64,000 nt of DNA, taken from positions 93,731-157,730 of the forward strand of contig NZ_NGUO01000011.1 in assembly GCF_002206635.1 (NCBI RefSeq), read 5' to 3'. The notes under the pieces were generated by a model. That model made no database searches. It had not been told where the DNA came from and was given only the letters and a program-made list of their open reading frames with translations. Shown here piece by piece: positions 22,567 through 32,169 of the stretch (the first letter of the stretch is position 1; each line of letters begins with the position of its first letter). The stretch is from Polynucleobacter aenigmaticus (GTDB lineage: Bacteria; Pseudomonadota; Gammaproteobacteria; Burkholderiales; Burkholderiaceae). The position numbers were made by a program, and so were the translations under genes.

Positions 22567-22639
22567 TTTAATTGTTGGCAAGCAAATCGAAAATTCATCC
22601 TCCAGCTAAAACAAGAGGTTTTCTTTTCTGCTTACTTTG
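22553..22639 (-). mobile_element. Left-end fragment of the tnpB element family (no tnpB)
   Basis: Read on the minus strand, this segment matches 47998-48082 of the intact element with few mismatches: GTAAGCAGAAAAGAAAACC, then TTTAGCTGGAGGATG and TTGCTTGCCAACAATTAAATTG. The flank TTTTAT (22645-22640, minus strand) is the same as at the intact copy. No right end or tnpB is seen, so it is a truncated relic at the island border. Confidence 0.75.
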
Positions 22640-22730
22640 ATAAAATACTGTCAATTTCCTTGAGCTGATTTAGTATTTAGCTAACTCTACGCCTTAGCTC
22701 TGGTGATATATCTATCCTTGGGGGCATTAA

Positions 22731-24203
22731 ATGAAGCTGAGTAAATTAAAGCAGTTAACTGTTGGCTTGTCTTTAGCAATTTTTCTGGCTTCCGCAACCA
22801 CCTCTTTCGCACAAACTGCTTCTACTCAAAAGAAGCCAAATATTGTTTATTTTCTTGTTGATAACACGGGCTGGGGATCATTTGGGGTATATGGTGGAAC
22901 AGTGCCCACTCCAAATATTGATAAGTTAGCCAGTCAAGGTATTCGCTTTAATAACTACAACGTTGAGGTGCAGTGCACCCCATCTCGCTCCGCCATCATG
23001 ACCGGTCGTATGCCAGTGCGTTCTGGAACTTATACAGTCCCTTGGCCGGGTCAAGGCAAGGCTGGTATGGCGCCATGGGAGTACACCATCGCCAAACTCT
23101 TATCTGATTCTGGTTATGCTACCGCTCTGTATGGTAAGTGGCACTTAGGCAATACGCAAGGTCGTATGCCTAATGATCAGGGTTTTGATGAATGGTGGGG
23201 CACCCCCGATACATGGGATGAAGCCGGCTATACACAGTGGCCTTTATTCAAGGAGAGTGGAGTTCCTGTTCCAATGCTCTGGGAAGGCAAGAAGGGTCAG
23301 CTATCCAAGCCGGTAATGCCACTAGATTTAAAAGTTCGTCCTATTGTGGATGAAAAATACATTATTCCTAAGACGGTGAATTACATTAAGAAAAATGCTG
23401 CTGAGAATAAGCCATTCTTTGTGTATGTGGGCTACTCTGAAGTCCATCCACCGGTTATAGCAAATCCAAACTTCGCCGGCAAATCAACTGCTAGAGGTGG
23501 AGTTTATGCGGATGTCATTGCTGAAATGGACTATCGTGTTGGCCAGGTAATGCAGGCAGTTAAGGATGCTGGTGTTGAAGATAACACCATATTCATTTTC
23601 AGTAGTGACAATGCTGGTGGCGGTGCGATTCCGCAGGATGGTGGTGCAACCAATGGACCATGGCGCGGTGATTTCTTCAACGTGCCGTTTGAGGGAAGTA
23701 TGCGTGTTCCTGCAATGGTTCGTTGGCCTGGCCACGTTCCTTCAGGTGTGGTTACCGAAGAGATGTTTGCTGCAGTTGACTGGATGCCAACTATCGCTGG
23801 CATGGTTGGCTCATCTAATTTGGTTCCTAAAGATCGACCCATTGATGGTATTGATGCCTCAAATTTCATGTTGGGTAAGAGCAAAACTACGGGTCGTGAT
23901 CTCTACCCATTCTTTGGTATTGATGGTGAGTTAATGTCGATTAAATGGAAGTTGTACAAGACGATCTTCCGGTATGCGCAATCTCCTGTGTCGATACAGC
24001 AACCTTATGTAAAACCGCAGATTCCAATGATTTACGACTTGAGTAGTGATCCGCATGAAGATAACAACCTTATGTATACGGATCTGACCTTGGGTTGGGT
24101 TTATGCCCCAAGCTTTAAGTGGATAGAGGGCTATGAGCAAAGCGTGAAGAAATACCCAAATATCAAGGTCGGCGAAGATTTCAAGGGTTACGCAAATAAA
24201 TAG
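22731..24203 (+). CDS. Periplasmic sulfatase 1
   Basis: 490 residues with a signal peptide (LAIFLASATTSFAQ). The sulfatase signature CTPSR begins at Cys82, the residue converted to formylglycine, followed by AIMTGRMPVRSG. Metal ligands include D44 and N45 (LVDNTGWG, where many sulfatases have two Asp) and FSSDNAGGG. The HLGN segment YGKWHLGN is present. It hydrolyses a sulfate ester of unknown structure. Activation is presumably by the formylglycine-generating enzyme at 26734. Confidence 0.92.
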   Translation: MKLSKLKQLTVGLSLAIFLASATTSFAQTASTQKKPNIVYFLVDNTGWGSFGVYGGTVPTPNIDKLASQGIRFNNYNVEVQCTPSRSAIMTGRMPVRSGTYTVPWPGQGKAGMAPWEYTIAKLLSDSGYATALYGKWHLGNTQGRMPNDQGFDEWWGTPDTWDEAGYTQWPLFKESGVPVPMLWEGKKGQLSKPVMPLDLKVRPIVDEKYIIPKTVNYIKKNAAENKPFFVYVGYSEVHPPVIANPNFAGKSTARGGVYADVIAEMDYRVGQVMQAVKDAGVEDNTIFIFSSDNAGGGAIPQDGGATNGPWRGDFFNVPFEGSMRVPAMVRWPGHVPSGVVTEEMFAAVDWMPTIAGMVGSSNLVPKDRPIDGIDASNFMLGKSKTTGRDLYPFFGIDGELMSIKWKLYKTIFRYAQSPVSIQQPYVKPQIPMIYDLSSDPHEDNNLMYTDLTLGWVYAPSFKWIEGYEQSVKKYPNIKVGEDFKGYANK

Positions 24204-24223
24204 GCAATTGCATTAATAACACC

Positions 24224-25747
24224 ATGGGAATTGGAATGTTTTTAAAAAGAATGTTGATTGGCGTCTTGTCTATTTCAATAGCTGCGCCAACCGTATTTGC
24301 GCAATCAGCGCCCAAACAAAAGAAACCGAACGTTGTTTTTATTCTTGCTGATAATGTAGGTTATGGAGACATGGGGCCCTACGGTGGCGGTGAACTACGA
24401 GGCGCTCCTACGCCACGCACTGATGAATTAGCCAAGAGTGGGCTGAAGCTGACCCAGTATTTGGTAGAGCCAGCATGCACACCATCTCGTGCTGCATTAA
24501 TGACCGGGCAATACTCTATTCGCAATGGTTTGTCGCTTGTTGCAGAGGCTGGCACTCCTAGTACTTTGCCAGGCAAAGCCTACACAATGGGTCAATTGTT
24601 TAAAGATGCAGGTTATGCAACCGCAATTTTTGGAAAATGGCATTTGGGTAGCGCACCAAAAAGCTTGCCTGGTGCTCACGGATTTGATCAGTATTACGGT
24701 TTACCGCCGGATGTCTCTTGGGACTCTGCCACCTATGTTGCACAAGCTATACAAACACATTCCTATCCAAATGTACCCGATAAGGTTTTATATGAAAAGG
24801 GACCTTGGATTACTCAGCAAAAGGGAAATGGACCGATTCAGCGTGTGAAGCCATTTACGATGGAGGTCAGAGCAGAGATTGATAATGAATTGACTGAAAA
24901 ATCAATTGCATTCATGAAGCAGGAGAATGCAGCTGGTAAACCATTCTTTCTTTATCTGCCGTTCTCAATGGGTCACTCACCGAATCTTTCATCAAAGCAG
25001 TTCGCTGGAAAGTCCCGCATTGGTCAGTACGGTGACAAATTGATGGAAGGGGATTATCACGTCGGACAAATTATGGATGCCCTCAAAGAAATGAATATTG
25101 AGGACAATACTATTTTGGTTTTTGCCTCTGATAATGGTAGCACTGGCCAATATATGATGACTTATGATCGATTGGGTCTTGGTGCTCCTGACATGGGATC
25201 AAATGGGCCATTTCGTGGGGATCTAGGCGAGGCTACGGAAGGAGCTGTCCGGACCTTTTGCTTTATTCGCTGGCCTGGTCATATCGCTCCAAATACCTCT
25301 TCATATGCCATGTTTTCGATCATGGACTTTATGCCAACCTTTGCTGCTATCTTAGGCGCTAAGCTACCAACAGATCGAGCCATTGATGGAGTGAATCAAT
25401 CTGATATTCTTACTGGTAAGAGCAAAATAGGTAATCGCGAACATTTAATTTCATTTATTGGCGCAGATTTAGTGGCAGTTCGCTGGAAGCAGTGGAGAAT
25501 GTATTTTAGGGATATGAATCGTACGGGCACGGGACAGCAAATGCTTGGCGGCATAGCTGCGAATTCAGTTCCAATGTACTACCCTAAGGTTTATAACATT
25601 GAAATGGATCCGCATGAAGATTTACAGTTAGTAAATTACGAATCAATTTCAGTTAACGCTTTCAAAGCAATTCAAGAGTATCTTGCCTCGGTTAATAAGT
25701 TCCCTAACCCCCCACCTGCTAACTTAACCAACTTTAATCAGCGTTAA
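24224..25747 (+). CDS. Periplasmic sulfatase 2
   Basis: 507 residues, related to the preceding sulfatase. It has a signal peptide (LIGVLSISIAAPTVFAQ), the metal site ILADNVGYGDMG, CTPSR at Cys85, YATAIFGKWHLGS and VFASDNGSTG. The C-terminal part carries NIEMDPHEDLQ like its neighbour (YDLSSDPHEDNN), so the two look like a duplicated pair with diverged specificity. An ATG at 24236 is an alternative start. Confidence 0.92.
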   Translation: MGIGMFLKRMLIGVLSISIAAPTVFAQSAPKQKKPNVVFILADNVGYGDMGPYGGGELRGAPTPRTDELAKSGLKLTQYLVEPACTPSRAALMTGQYSIRNGLSLVAEAGTPSTLPGKAYTMGQLFKDAGYATAIFGKWHLGSAPKSLPGAHGFDQYYGLPPDVSWDSATYVAQAIQTHSYPNVPDKVLYEKGPWITQQKGNGPIQRVKPFTMEVRAEIDNELTEKSIAFMKQENAAGKPFFLYLPFSMGHSPNLSSKQFAGKSRIGQYGDKLMEGDYHVGQIMDALKEMNIEDNTILVFASDNGSTGQYMMTYDRLGLGAPDMGSNGPFRGDLGEATEGAVRTFCFIRWPGHIAPNTSSYAMFSIMDFMPTFAAILGAKLPTDRAIDGVNQSDILTGKSKIGNREHLISFIGADLVAVRWKQWRMYFRDMNRTGTGQQMLGGIAANSVPMYYPKVYNIEMDPHEDLQLVNYESISVNAFKAIQEYLASVNKFPNPPPANLTNFNQR

Positions 25748-25760
25748 GAGGGAATGTTGA

Positions 25761-26729
25761 GTGCATAGCCAGCTCTGCAAAGGAAGTTTAGGAATTTTCT
25801 CTAAACTTCTTTTGATTTCAATCAGCTTCTTTTCGTCACAATCAGTATTGGCAGATGAGGGCGGCGTTCCATTTTGGATGTCTGGGCAATACGCAAGCAT
25901 GGCAGCAGTCCCAATGGCAACTGGTTGGTCCTTAGTGGCGATGCCTTATGTCTATAGCGGTAATGCAGACAAGTCAAAAATATTTCAACGCGGTACAAGT
26001 CTAAATGCTGGTGTAAGTACTAGAGAATCTTTAGTTTTAATGCAGTTGGGATATGTTGCAGAAGAAAAGATTCTCGGTGGACAGCCCTATATAGGTTTAG
26101 GTTGGGGCCCAGGCTCAAATACCACTTCTGCATCCGTAAGCATTACAAATCCCAATACTCAATTTAATCGCTCGAACACAAGCAATGGAAGTACTGATAT
26201 CTATCCGCTGGCTAGCTTGACGTGGAATCAAGGAAACAATAATTTCAAGACTTATATGACTGGTGATATTCCACTAGGCACCTATAACTCAACGAGTCTT
26301 TCGAGTATTGGTATTGGTCATGCAGCCATGGATGCAGGTGGTGGCTATACCTACTTGAATAATACGACTGGCCTTGAATTTTCTGGGGTGCTAGGCGCTA
26401 CTTATAACTGGATAAATTCTCAAACCAATTACCAGAATGGCATTGATTCCCACCTAGACTGGTCCGTTTCACAATTTGTGTCACAAAGCTGGCAAGTGGG
26501 TATTGCGGGGTATGGCTACTACCAGCTCACCGCTGACTCAGGAAGTGGAAATAGGGTAGGCGCTTTTAAATCTCGAATTGCGGCTATTGGCCCACAGATT
26601 GGCTACCTATTTAATATTGGTACGAAACAGGCCTATATCAATTTGCGCGCTTATAAAGAGTATTGGGCTCAGAATCGGGTTGAAGGCTATGCAACGATTG
26701 CGACCATTAGCATCCCACTAGGAAAGTAG
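25761..26729 (+). CDS. Predicted outer-membrane beta-barrel (phenol MetA-like/SphA-like transporter)
   Basis: 322 residues starting at GTG with a long signal peptide (LLLISISFFSSQSVLA). The mature part is rich in alternating, aromatic-ended strands and Gly/Asn, ending ATIATISIPLGK, as in the Phenol_MetA_deg family of barrels linked to uptake of hydrophobic or aromatic compounds. It lies between the sulfatases and the formylglycine enzyme, so it may admit the sulfated substrate. The family call rests on overall pattern. Confidence 0.65.
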   Translation: MHSQLCKGSLGIFSKLLLISISFFSSQSVLADEGGVPFWMSGQYASMAAVPMATGWSLVAMPYVYSGNADKSKIFQRGTSLNAGVSTRESLVLMQLGYVAEEKILGGQPYIGLGWGPGSNTTSASVSITNPNTQFNRSNTSNGSTDIYPLASLTWNQGNNNFKTYMTGDIPLGTYNSTSLSSIGIGHAAMDAGGGYTYLNNTTGLEFSGVLGATYNWINSQTNYQNGIDSHLDWSVSQFVSQSWQVGIAGYGYYQLTADSGSGNRVGAFKSRIAAIGPQIGYLFNIGTKQAYINLRAYKEYWAQNRVEGYATIATISIPLGK

Positions 26730-26733
26730 CAAT

Positions 26734-27846
26734 ATGAAGAATGTTCAACGCTGGGTGTTATTAATTGCGGTCTTGGCTACTTTGAGCTTATGTGCGTATT
26801 TGGTCTGGAGTAATTTATTTTCAAAACCTCAGCAAGCAATTCCGGATATCCATCTCGGTGATGGTATTAACGGTCCCAAAGGAATGGCATGGATTCCTAG
26901 TGGTGAGTTTTTGATGGGGAGCGATTCAAAAAAAGCACAGGCTAATGAGAAGCCTACGCATAAAGTAAAGGTATCAGGATTTTGGATGGATACCACTCAC
27001 ATCACCAATGATCAATTTACGCAATTTATAAAAGAAACAAATTACAAAACTACTGCAGAGCAAGTTCCTGATTGGGAAACGATCAAAGTGCAATTACCAC
27101 CTGGAACACCCAAGCCTCCCGCTTCAGTATTGGTGCCGGGAGCAATGGTTTTTGTTGGTACGAAAGCTAAAGTGAATCTGAATGATTACTCCCAATGGTG
27201 GGCATATGTGCCCGGTGCTGACTGGAGACATCCAACCGGCCCCAAAAGCAATATTGATGGAAAAGGAAATCATCCTGTAGTTCAAGTGAGCTACGAAGAT
27301 GCTTTGGCCTATGCTAAGTGGGCCGGAAAAAGATTGCCTACAGAAGCAGAGTGGGAGTTTGCTGCGCGAGGAGGGTTGAATCAGGCCACTTATGTTTGGG
27401 GTGATCAGCTGGAGCAAGAAGGAAGACTACCGGCCAATATTTGGGATGTGAAAAAACAAGCTTTCCCAGTGGTGAGTCCTAAGGCTGGCGGCGCGGTTGG
27501 CACTAGTGCGGTTGGAACCTTTCCTCAAAACGGTTATGGCCTATTTGATATGACGGGTAATGCATGGCAGTGGGCCGCTGATTGGTATCGCTCAGATTAT
27601 TTTGCGATTCAAGCTAAAGAGTATGGCAATAGCGTGATTGATAATCCCCAAGGACCTAGCAGCTCATATGATCCAGATGATTACGGCGTTCCTGCTAACG
27701 CCCCTAAAAGAGTCATTCGTGGGGGATCATTCTTATGTAACGAGGATTACTGCCAATCCTATCGTCCAAGTGCGCGGCGTGGCGCGGATCCTTATAGCCC
27801 AATGTCGCATTTAGGTTTTCGGCTGGTAAGTGACGCAAGTCGTTAG
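26734..27846 (+). CDS. Membrane-anchored formylglycine-generating enzyme (SUMF1/FGE family)
   Basis: 370 residues: an N-terminal membrane anchor (about 7-28), then the FGE-sulfatase domain. Seen are PSGEFLMGSD, RLPTEAEWEFAARGG, GLFDMTGNAWQWAADWY and the active-site pair C335 and C340 in GGSFLCNEDYC, followed by SYRPSARRG. It oxidises the Cys of CTPSR in sulfatases. The anchor places the domain outside the cytoplasm, matching the exported sulfatases upstream. Confidence 0.92.
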   Translation: MKNVQRWVLLIAVLATLSLCAYLVWSNLFSKPQQAIPDIHLGDGINGPKGMAWIPSGEFLMGSDSKKAQANEKPTHKVKVSGFWMDTTHITNDQFTQFIKETNYKTTAEQVPDWETIKVQLPPGTPKPPASVLVPGAMVFVGTKAKVNLNDYSQWWAYVPGADWRHPTGPKSNIDGKGNHPVVQVSYEDALAYAKWAGKRLPTEAEWEFAARGGLNQATYVWGDQLEQEGRLPANIWDVKKQAFPVVSPKAGGAVGTSAVGTFPQNGYGLFDMTGNAWQWAADWYRSDYFAIQAKEYGNSVIDNPQGPSSSYDPDDYGVPANAPKRVIRGGSFLCNEDYCQSYRPSARRGADPYSPMSHLGFRLVSDASR

Positions 27847-27871
27847 GAAATGGCTACAAACCTTACTCATC

Positions 27872-28675
27872 ATGAAAATTTTTGTACCTATTTTATTCTG
27901 CCTTTTTGTTTCAGTGGCTTACGCAGAAGACTTGCTTGTACCTGTTTCTAAATTCGATAATGATTCGCAACAATTGGTTGATAGTAAAGTCTGGGAGTTG
28001 TGGGGGCTCCACAATTACAAAGGGGATGATAAATATCAAAATACGGCGCTCTTGCGCTACTACCATCCGCTACAGACTGATGCATGGCGCGGTCGTATGC
28101 GTATAGATGCTTCACTTGTATCAAACTCTGACTCAACATCATCAAATAACAATGCCGCTCAATATACGCTTGGCAATACATTGGTTACTGTTTGGGGTCA
28201 AGATAACTACTTTTTAAAACCACTTGGGGCATTGTTTGGAGGACGCCTTAGTTTACCGTCTGATACTAATGGGCAGTGGGCGGTAGGTCCGCAGTTGGGA
28301 TGGAGTTTCTTACCTGAAGTTAATAACGCACTCAACGTTAGTAGCTTTTCACCCTTATTAAGATACATGTATGGTTTTGATCGAAAGAATAATAGTTTTG
28401 GAACTAAGCCTCCCCAACCCACTCTTCAGAGAAATCTTCAAATATATCCAATAATTAGTTTTCAGCTTTCTCCGAGCACGATACTGCGCATGTGGGACCA
28501 AAATGAAATTATTTATAACTCTGCAGGTGGTGGTTGGTTCGTACCGATCGATGCCATGATTAGTCATCGCCTAACGGAAAGCCTAGTTTTTTCTATTGGA
28601 GCAAGCAAGCAAGTGGTGCAAACTTATAAACAGTACGATTGGTCAACATACGCAAAGGTATCGTTGAATTTTTGA
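27872..28675 (+). CDS. Predicted outer-membrane protein of the sulfatase module
   Basis: 267 residues from the ATG at 27872 with a signal peptide (IFVPILFCLFVSVAYA). It has alternating strand pattern, many aromatics and a C-terminal strand ending in Phe (YAKVSLNF), typical of outer-membrane barrels. A GTG at 27830, overlapping the previous gene, would give an atypical N-terminus. No specific family is recognised. Confidence 0.7.
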   Translation: MKIFVPILFCLFVSVAYAEDLLVPVSKFDNDSQQLVDSKVWELWGLHNYKGDDKYQNTALLRYYHPLQTDAWRGRMRIDASLVSNSDSTSSNNNAAQYTLGNTLVTVWGQDNYFLKPLGALFGGRLSLPSDTNGQWAVGPQLGWSFLPEVNNALNVSSFSPLLRYMYGFDRKNNSFGTKPPQPTLQRNLQIYPIISFQLSPSTILRMWDQNEIIYNSAGGGWFVPIDAMISHRLTESLVFSIGASKQVVQTYKQYDWSTYAKVSLNF

Positions 28676-28738
28676 TTCGACATGAGACATCTATATCTAT
28701 TGGAGAGTCTCAAATAATTTTTGTTAGCAAGTGATTGA

Positions 28739-29134
28739 CCCCTTTGGATCAAGTGGCGCCCTGCTGTGCAGCATCATCTGGATTATGCCGTTGCAAAAAA
28801 AGTGCGAACGGGAGACCGAGAGGTTGAAGTGACTTTACCTTCGATGAGCGTTCAAGGTCGACCAGTGATTTTGCTCGATGATATTGCCAGTAGTGGCCAT
28901 ACCTTGGCACGTACTACAGAACTTTTGCTACAAGCAGGTGCCCAGACTGTTGATGTTATCGTGACCCACGCCTTGTTTATGGGGTCCGCATTAGAGCTGG
29001 TAAAGCGGGCGGGTGTTTCTGAGGTCTGGAGCACGGACTGTATTGATCACCCCAGCAATGCCATTAGTATGTTGCCTGCTATGGCACGGGCCTGGAATCG
29101 TGTAATTTGGAACATGGCGGATCCACTTAATTAA
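28739..29134 (+). pseudogene. Truncated phosphoribosyltransferase (C-terminal half of a PRPP synthetase-like protein)
   Basis: About 131 codons are open after the stop at 28736. The fragment carries the PRPP-binding loop VILLDDIASSGHTL and the ending VWSTDCIDHPSNAISM of ribose-phosphate pyrophosphokinase homologues, which are about 300 residues long. The N-terminal half, including the ATP region, is missing. A GTG at 28766 could start a product of 122 residues, but it would lack half the enzyme. It marks a likely rearrangement border beside the sulfatase module. Confidence 0.75.
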
Positions 29135-29445
29135 ATAGAATATCGATATTTTTAGTACATATATTTCATTTCATAGAAAATATAAAATGAAAATTATTTG
29201 AATAATTCCCTATCAATCATTTTGTTTGGCTGGGGGTATTAAAGGATTGCCGTTGCATATGGCACGTATGGGGCTGAGGATATTTATCAGTACTGGCGCT
29301 GATGGGATTTGAAATCTATCGCTAGCACTCAAAAAGTAGATTTAAATATCGGGGATTATTTTGGCGATAGAAATAAAGTTTCTATGTGAAGCCACTACAT
29401 CAGTCGTCTAGAGTAAGGGGAGATCTTGCTGTGTTAAGCCGCTAC
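29135..29445. other. AT-rich intergenic stretch, no gene recognised
   Basis: 310 bp between the broken phosphoribosyltransferase and the MarR-like gene. It contains an imperfect inverted repeat of TTTCATTT and AAATGAAA near 29160-29200 and no frame with a ribosome site. Confidence 0.3.
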
Positions 29446-29772
29446 TTACTGTGCAGACTGGGAGCAAGCTATCAATAATTTATCTAGGCGTTTAAATAAG
29501 GACACGCTCTTTGGGGCTAAGCTAATGAACTTACTCCGTCCATCGGCCCTGTAAGAGGTGTAGCGCAAATAACCGGCCCTTTGAAGGTTGGTCAGCGCAG
29601 CATGAATAGTTGCTTGAGAGCCAAGGTTTGCGCAGAGGATGATATCCATTACGCGCATCGGAGTCTGGATATCTTGCCCCAAAATCTCTACAAGAATTCT
29701 TCTCTCTCGCTCAGGCAAGCCTTTCCACAACTTTTCTTTTTCAATAGCAAATCGGTGGTGGGGGCTCAACAT
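29446..29772 (-). CDS. MarR-like winged-helix protein
   Basis: 108 residues. A predicted winged helix spans about residues 20-95, with QATIHAALTNLQRAGYLRYTSYRADGR as recognition helix and wing. It is shorter than typical MarR proteins (about 140). Target unknown; the sulfatase module or the orphan region around it are options. Confidence 0.7.
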   Translation of the reverse strand: MLSPHHRFAIEKEKLWKGLPERERRILVEILGQDIQTPMRVMDIILCANLGSQATIHAALTNLQRAGYLRYTSYRADGRSKFISLAPKSVSLFKRLDKLLIACSQSAQ

Positions 29773-30238
29773 ATTGGTACATGATACCCAACCTTTCCGC
29801 TTGAGTACGGATTTATGACCTTGATAGTCACGCCCCGCAGCCTTGCTTACACGATGCGCCGCTCACTGAGCTCATCACGTAAGATTTTCTAGGTTTTGAG
29901 TCCTGAGCTCATCAATTGATACCATTCATCGGCACTTTGATGCCCCTCAGTGAATTCATTAATCTTGGCAATTCCTTGGCTTGACCCTATAAATACATGA
30001 TTAAACATGGATTAAGTTAGTAAAAAGGGGGTTAAAACAGGCCAAGGATTAAATTTATATAGTGCAAATTATTCTCTTAACCCGTTAATTTATATAGATA
30101 TTATCTTGCTCTGAGAAGGGGCTGTGAACTCAGCAAGCGCGGGATTAATTCCTGTTGGCCATAGCAAGCTCGCGCTCAACCCTTTATCCTTTTTGGGTGT
30201 TTCACGGTCATTTCACATAGATCCCTTATAGTTTGCCT
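29773..30238. other. Intergenic stretch before the MlaE operon, with a weak small ORF
   Basis: 466 bp. On the minus strand an ORF of 39 codons (30008-29889) reads MFNHVFIGSSQGIAKINEF and, after its stop, a coding-like stretch continues, so a decayed gene is possible. The promoter of the lipid transport operon should lie near the right end. Confidence 0.3.
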
Positions 30239-31402
30239 ATGAGCATTGCAGCCCCCATTTCTTCAGCAGAACCCCCGGTCGCCGTTTGGACGCAAACTGA
30301 TGCCGCTCACGCCAAAATTTCCCTAGCAGGCAAGATTAATGTCTACTCTCTAGGCGGTGTTTGGACTCAAATTCGTGATGCTCAAGATGTCTGGCTTAAA
30401 CAAGGCGCAAGCCAATCCTTGGTATTGGACGCCTCTCAGATTGCTTCTTTAGATGTAGCGGGGATTGCTTTTTTAATTGGTGTCGAAGAGGCCCAGCAAA
30501 AATCAGGTGGGCAGTTTGAGATTCAGGGCCTGGATCCAAAATATCAACCGCTCTTGCAAGAGTTTGATCCGATTGGCAATTTATTTCCCGTGCCCACCGT
30601 AAAACCAAATAGAGGTTTTATAGTGAGTACCGGCATGGCTGCGCAGAATTTACTGGATGACGCGCGCGGCCTCATTACTTTCGCTGGTCACTTAGCTGCA
30701 GATTTAGCGTGGTCCATTCGCAATATTAAACAAGTACGTTGGGGTGATTTTGTCAACGCTGCCGTAGAAGCCGGTATTGCTGCTTTGCCAATCGTTGGCT
30801 TAGTTTCCTTTTTGATTGGTGTGATTTTGTCCTTTCAGGCAGCTATTGGTATGGAGCAGTTTGGCGCCGTCTCATTTGTTGGGCCGTTAGCTGCATTGGG
30901 TATTGTTCGTGAGATGGGTCCTTTGATTACCGCCATTCTGTTGGCTGGTCGTTCATCTGCCGCCTTTGCTGCTGAGATTGGAACGATGACCGTCAATAGT
31001 GAAGTGGATGCATTGGTGACTGGAGGCTTGAGTCCAATTCGCTTCTTGGTTGTACCAAGAGTTTTAGCAGGTATTTTGGTGGCGCCAATACTGACCTTAT
31101 TTGCTGACATCGTCAGCATCTTCTCATCTATGTTAACGATGCAAATTTACGGCATTCCCTTTATCAATTTCTACAACGGCATGTTAGCCGCCGTGGATGT
31201 AGAAGATATTCTTTCCGGCCTATTAAAGGCCACCTTATTCGGAGTAGTGGTTTCTGCGATGGGCTGTTTACGAGGTATGCAAACCGGTACTGGTGCTGCT
31301 GCTGTCGGTATTTCTGCGACACGTGCGGTCGTGAGTAGCATTGTCATGATCGTATTGGTGGATGGCATCTTTGCTTACATCTCTTACAGGACAGGCTTCT
31401 GA
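30239..31402 (+). CDS. ABC transporter permease, MlaE family with N-terminal STAS domain
   Basis: 387 residues. Residues about 15-120 form a STAS-like domain (LVLDASQIASLDVAGIAFLIGV). The rest is the MlaE permease with several membrane helices and the motif FVGPLAALGIVREMGPLITAILLAGRSSAAFAAEIGTM. In the Mla system the STAS protein MlaB is separate; here it is fused to the permease. With MlaF and MlaD it should move phospholipids or other lipids between the membranes. A TTG at 30233 is an alternative start. Confidence 0.92.
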   Translation: MSIAAPISSAEPPVAVWTQTDAAHAKISLAGKINVYSLGGVWTQIRDAQDVWLKQGASQSLVLDASQIASLDVAGIAFLIGVEEAQQKSGGQFEIQGLDPKYQPLLQEFDPIGNLFPVPTVKPNRGFIVSTGMAAQNLLDDARGLITFAGHLAADLAWSIRNIKQVRWGDFVNAAVEAGIAALPIVGLVSFLIGVILSFQAAIGMEQFGAVSFVGPLAALGIVREMGPLITAILLAGRSSAAFAAEIGTMTVNSEVDALVTGGLSPIRFLVVPRVLAGILVAPILTLFADIVSIFSSMLTMQIYGIPFINFYNGMLAAVDVEDILSGLLKATLFGVVVSAMGCLRGMQTGTGAAAVGISATRAVVSSIVMIVLVDGIFAYISYRTGF

Positions 31403-32169
31403 TGGACGCTCTTGATAACGTAATCGACGTCCAAAACCTTACCGTAGGTTATGGCTCCAATGTACTCTTACAAAATCTCAATTTCTCTGTAAACAACGGA
31501 GAAATCTTTGTCATTTTGGGCGGGTCAGGTTGTGGTAAATCTAGTCTTCTCAAGAATTTATTTGGCCTGTATCAACCGCTCGCCGGGGATGTACTGATCG
31601 AAGGTCAAAACATCACTACTGCGCAGGGTGCTGAACGTCAAAAGATCATGACGAGCTTTGGGGTGATGTATCAGCAGGGCGCCTTATTTGGTTCCATGAA
31701 TTTGCTTGATAACGTGACGCTCTTTATGGAGGAGTACACCCAGCTCACCCGCGATCAAATGAACTTATTGGCTCGCTGCAAGTTGGATTTGGTTGGTCTT
31801 CTTCCATACGAAACTTATATGCCCAGTGAAATCAGTGGCGGCATGCAAAAGCGCGCCGCAATTGCACGGGCAATGGCTTTAGATCCGAAGATTCTGTTCT
31901 TAGATGAGCCTTCAGCGGGCCTTGATCCTATTACCTCTGCTGATCTAGACAGTACGATTTTGGACCTCTCGAAAAATTTAGGCTTCACGTTTGTGATTGT
32001 TTCTCACGAGTTGGCAAGTATTTATTCCATTGCCGATACAGTCATCATGTTGGATAAGGATGCCAAAGGCATTATTGCCGAGGGTGATCCAAAGGTATTA
32101 AGAGATACCAGTAAAGATCCTAGAGTGCATCAATTCTTTAATCGCATCATGAGCAAGGACGCAGCATGA
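31402..32169 (+). CDS. ABC transporter ATP-binding protein, MlaF-like
   Basis: 255 residues. Walker A GGSGCGKSS (about 40-48), signature SGGMQKR and Walker B ILFLDEPSAGLD are intact. The start ATG overlaps the permease stop by one base (TGATG). It powers the MlaE permease. Confidence 0.95.
   Translation: MDALDNVIDVQNLTVGYGSNVLLQNLNFSVNNGEIFVILGGSGCGKSSLLKNLFGLYQPLAGDVLIEGQNITTAQGAERQKIMTSFGVMYQQGALFGSMNLLDNVTLFMEEYTQLTRDQMNLLARCKLDLVGLLPYETYMPSEISGGMQKRAAIARAMALDPKILFLDEPSAGLDPITSADLDSTILDLSKNLGFTFVIVSHELASIYSIADTVIMLDKDAKGIIAEGDPKVLRDTSKDPRVHQFFNRIMSKDAA

Noticed and set aside
22389..22598. Minus-strand ORF with CLLPIAY repeats
   Set aside because: It is the translation of the heptamer array and the tRNA half, not a gene.
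23531..23884. Minus-strand ORF inside sulfatase 1
   Set aside because: Antisense shadow of a clear sulfatase gene.
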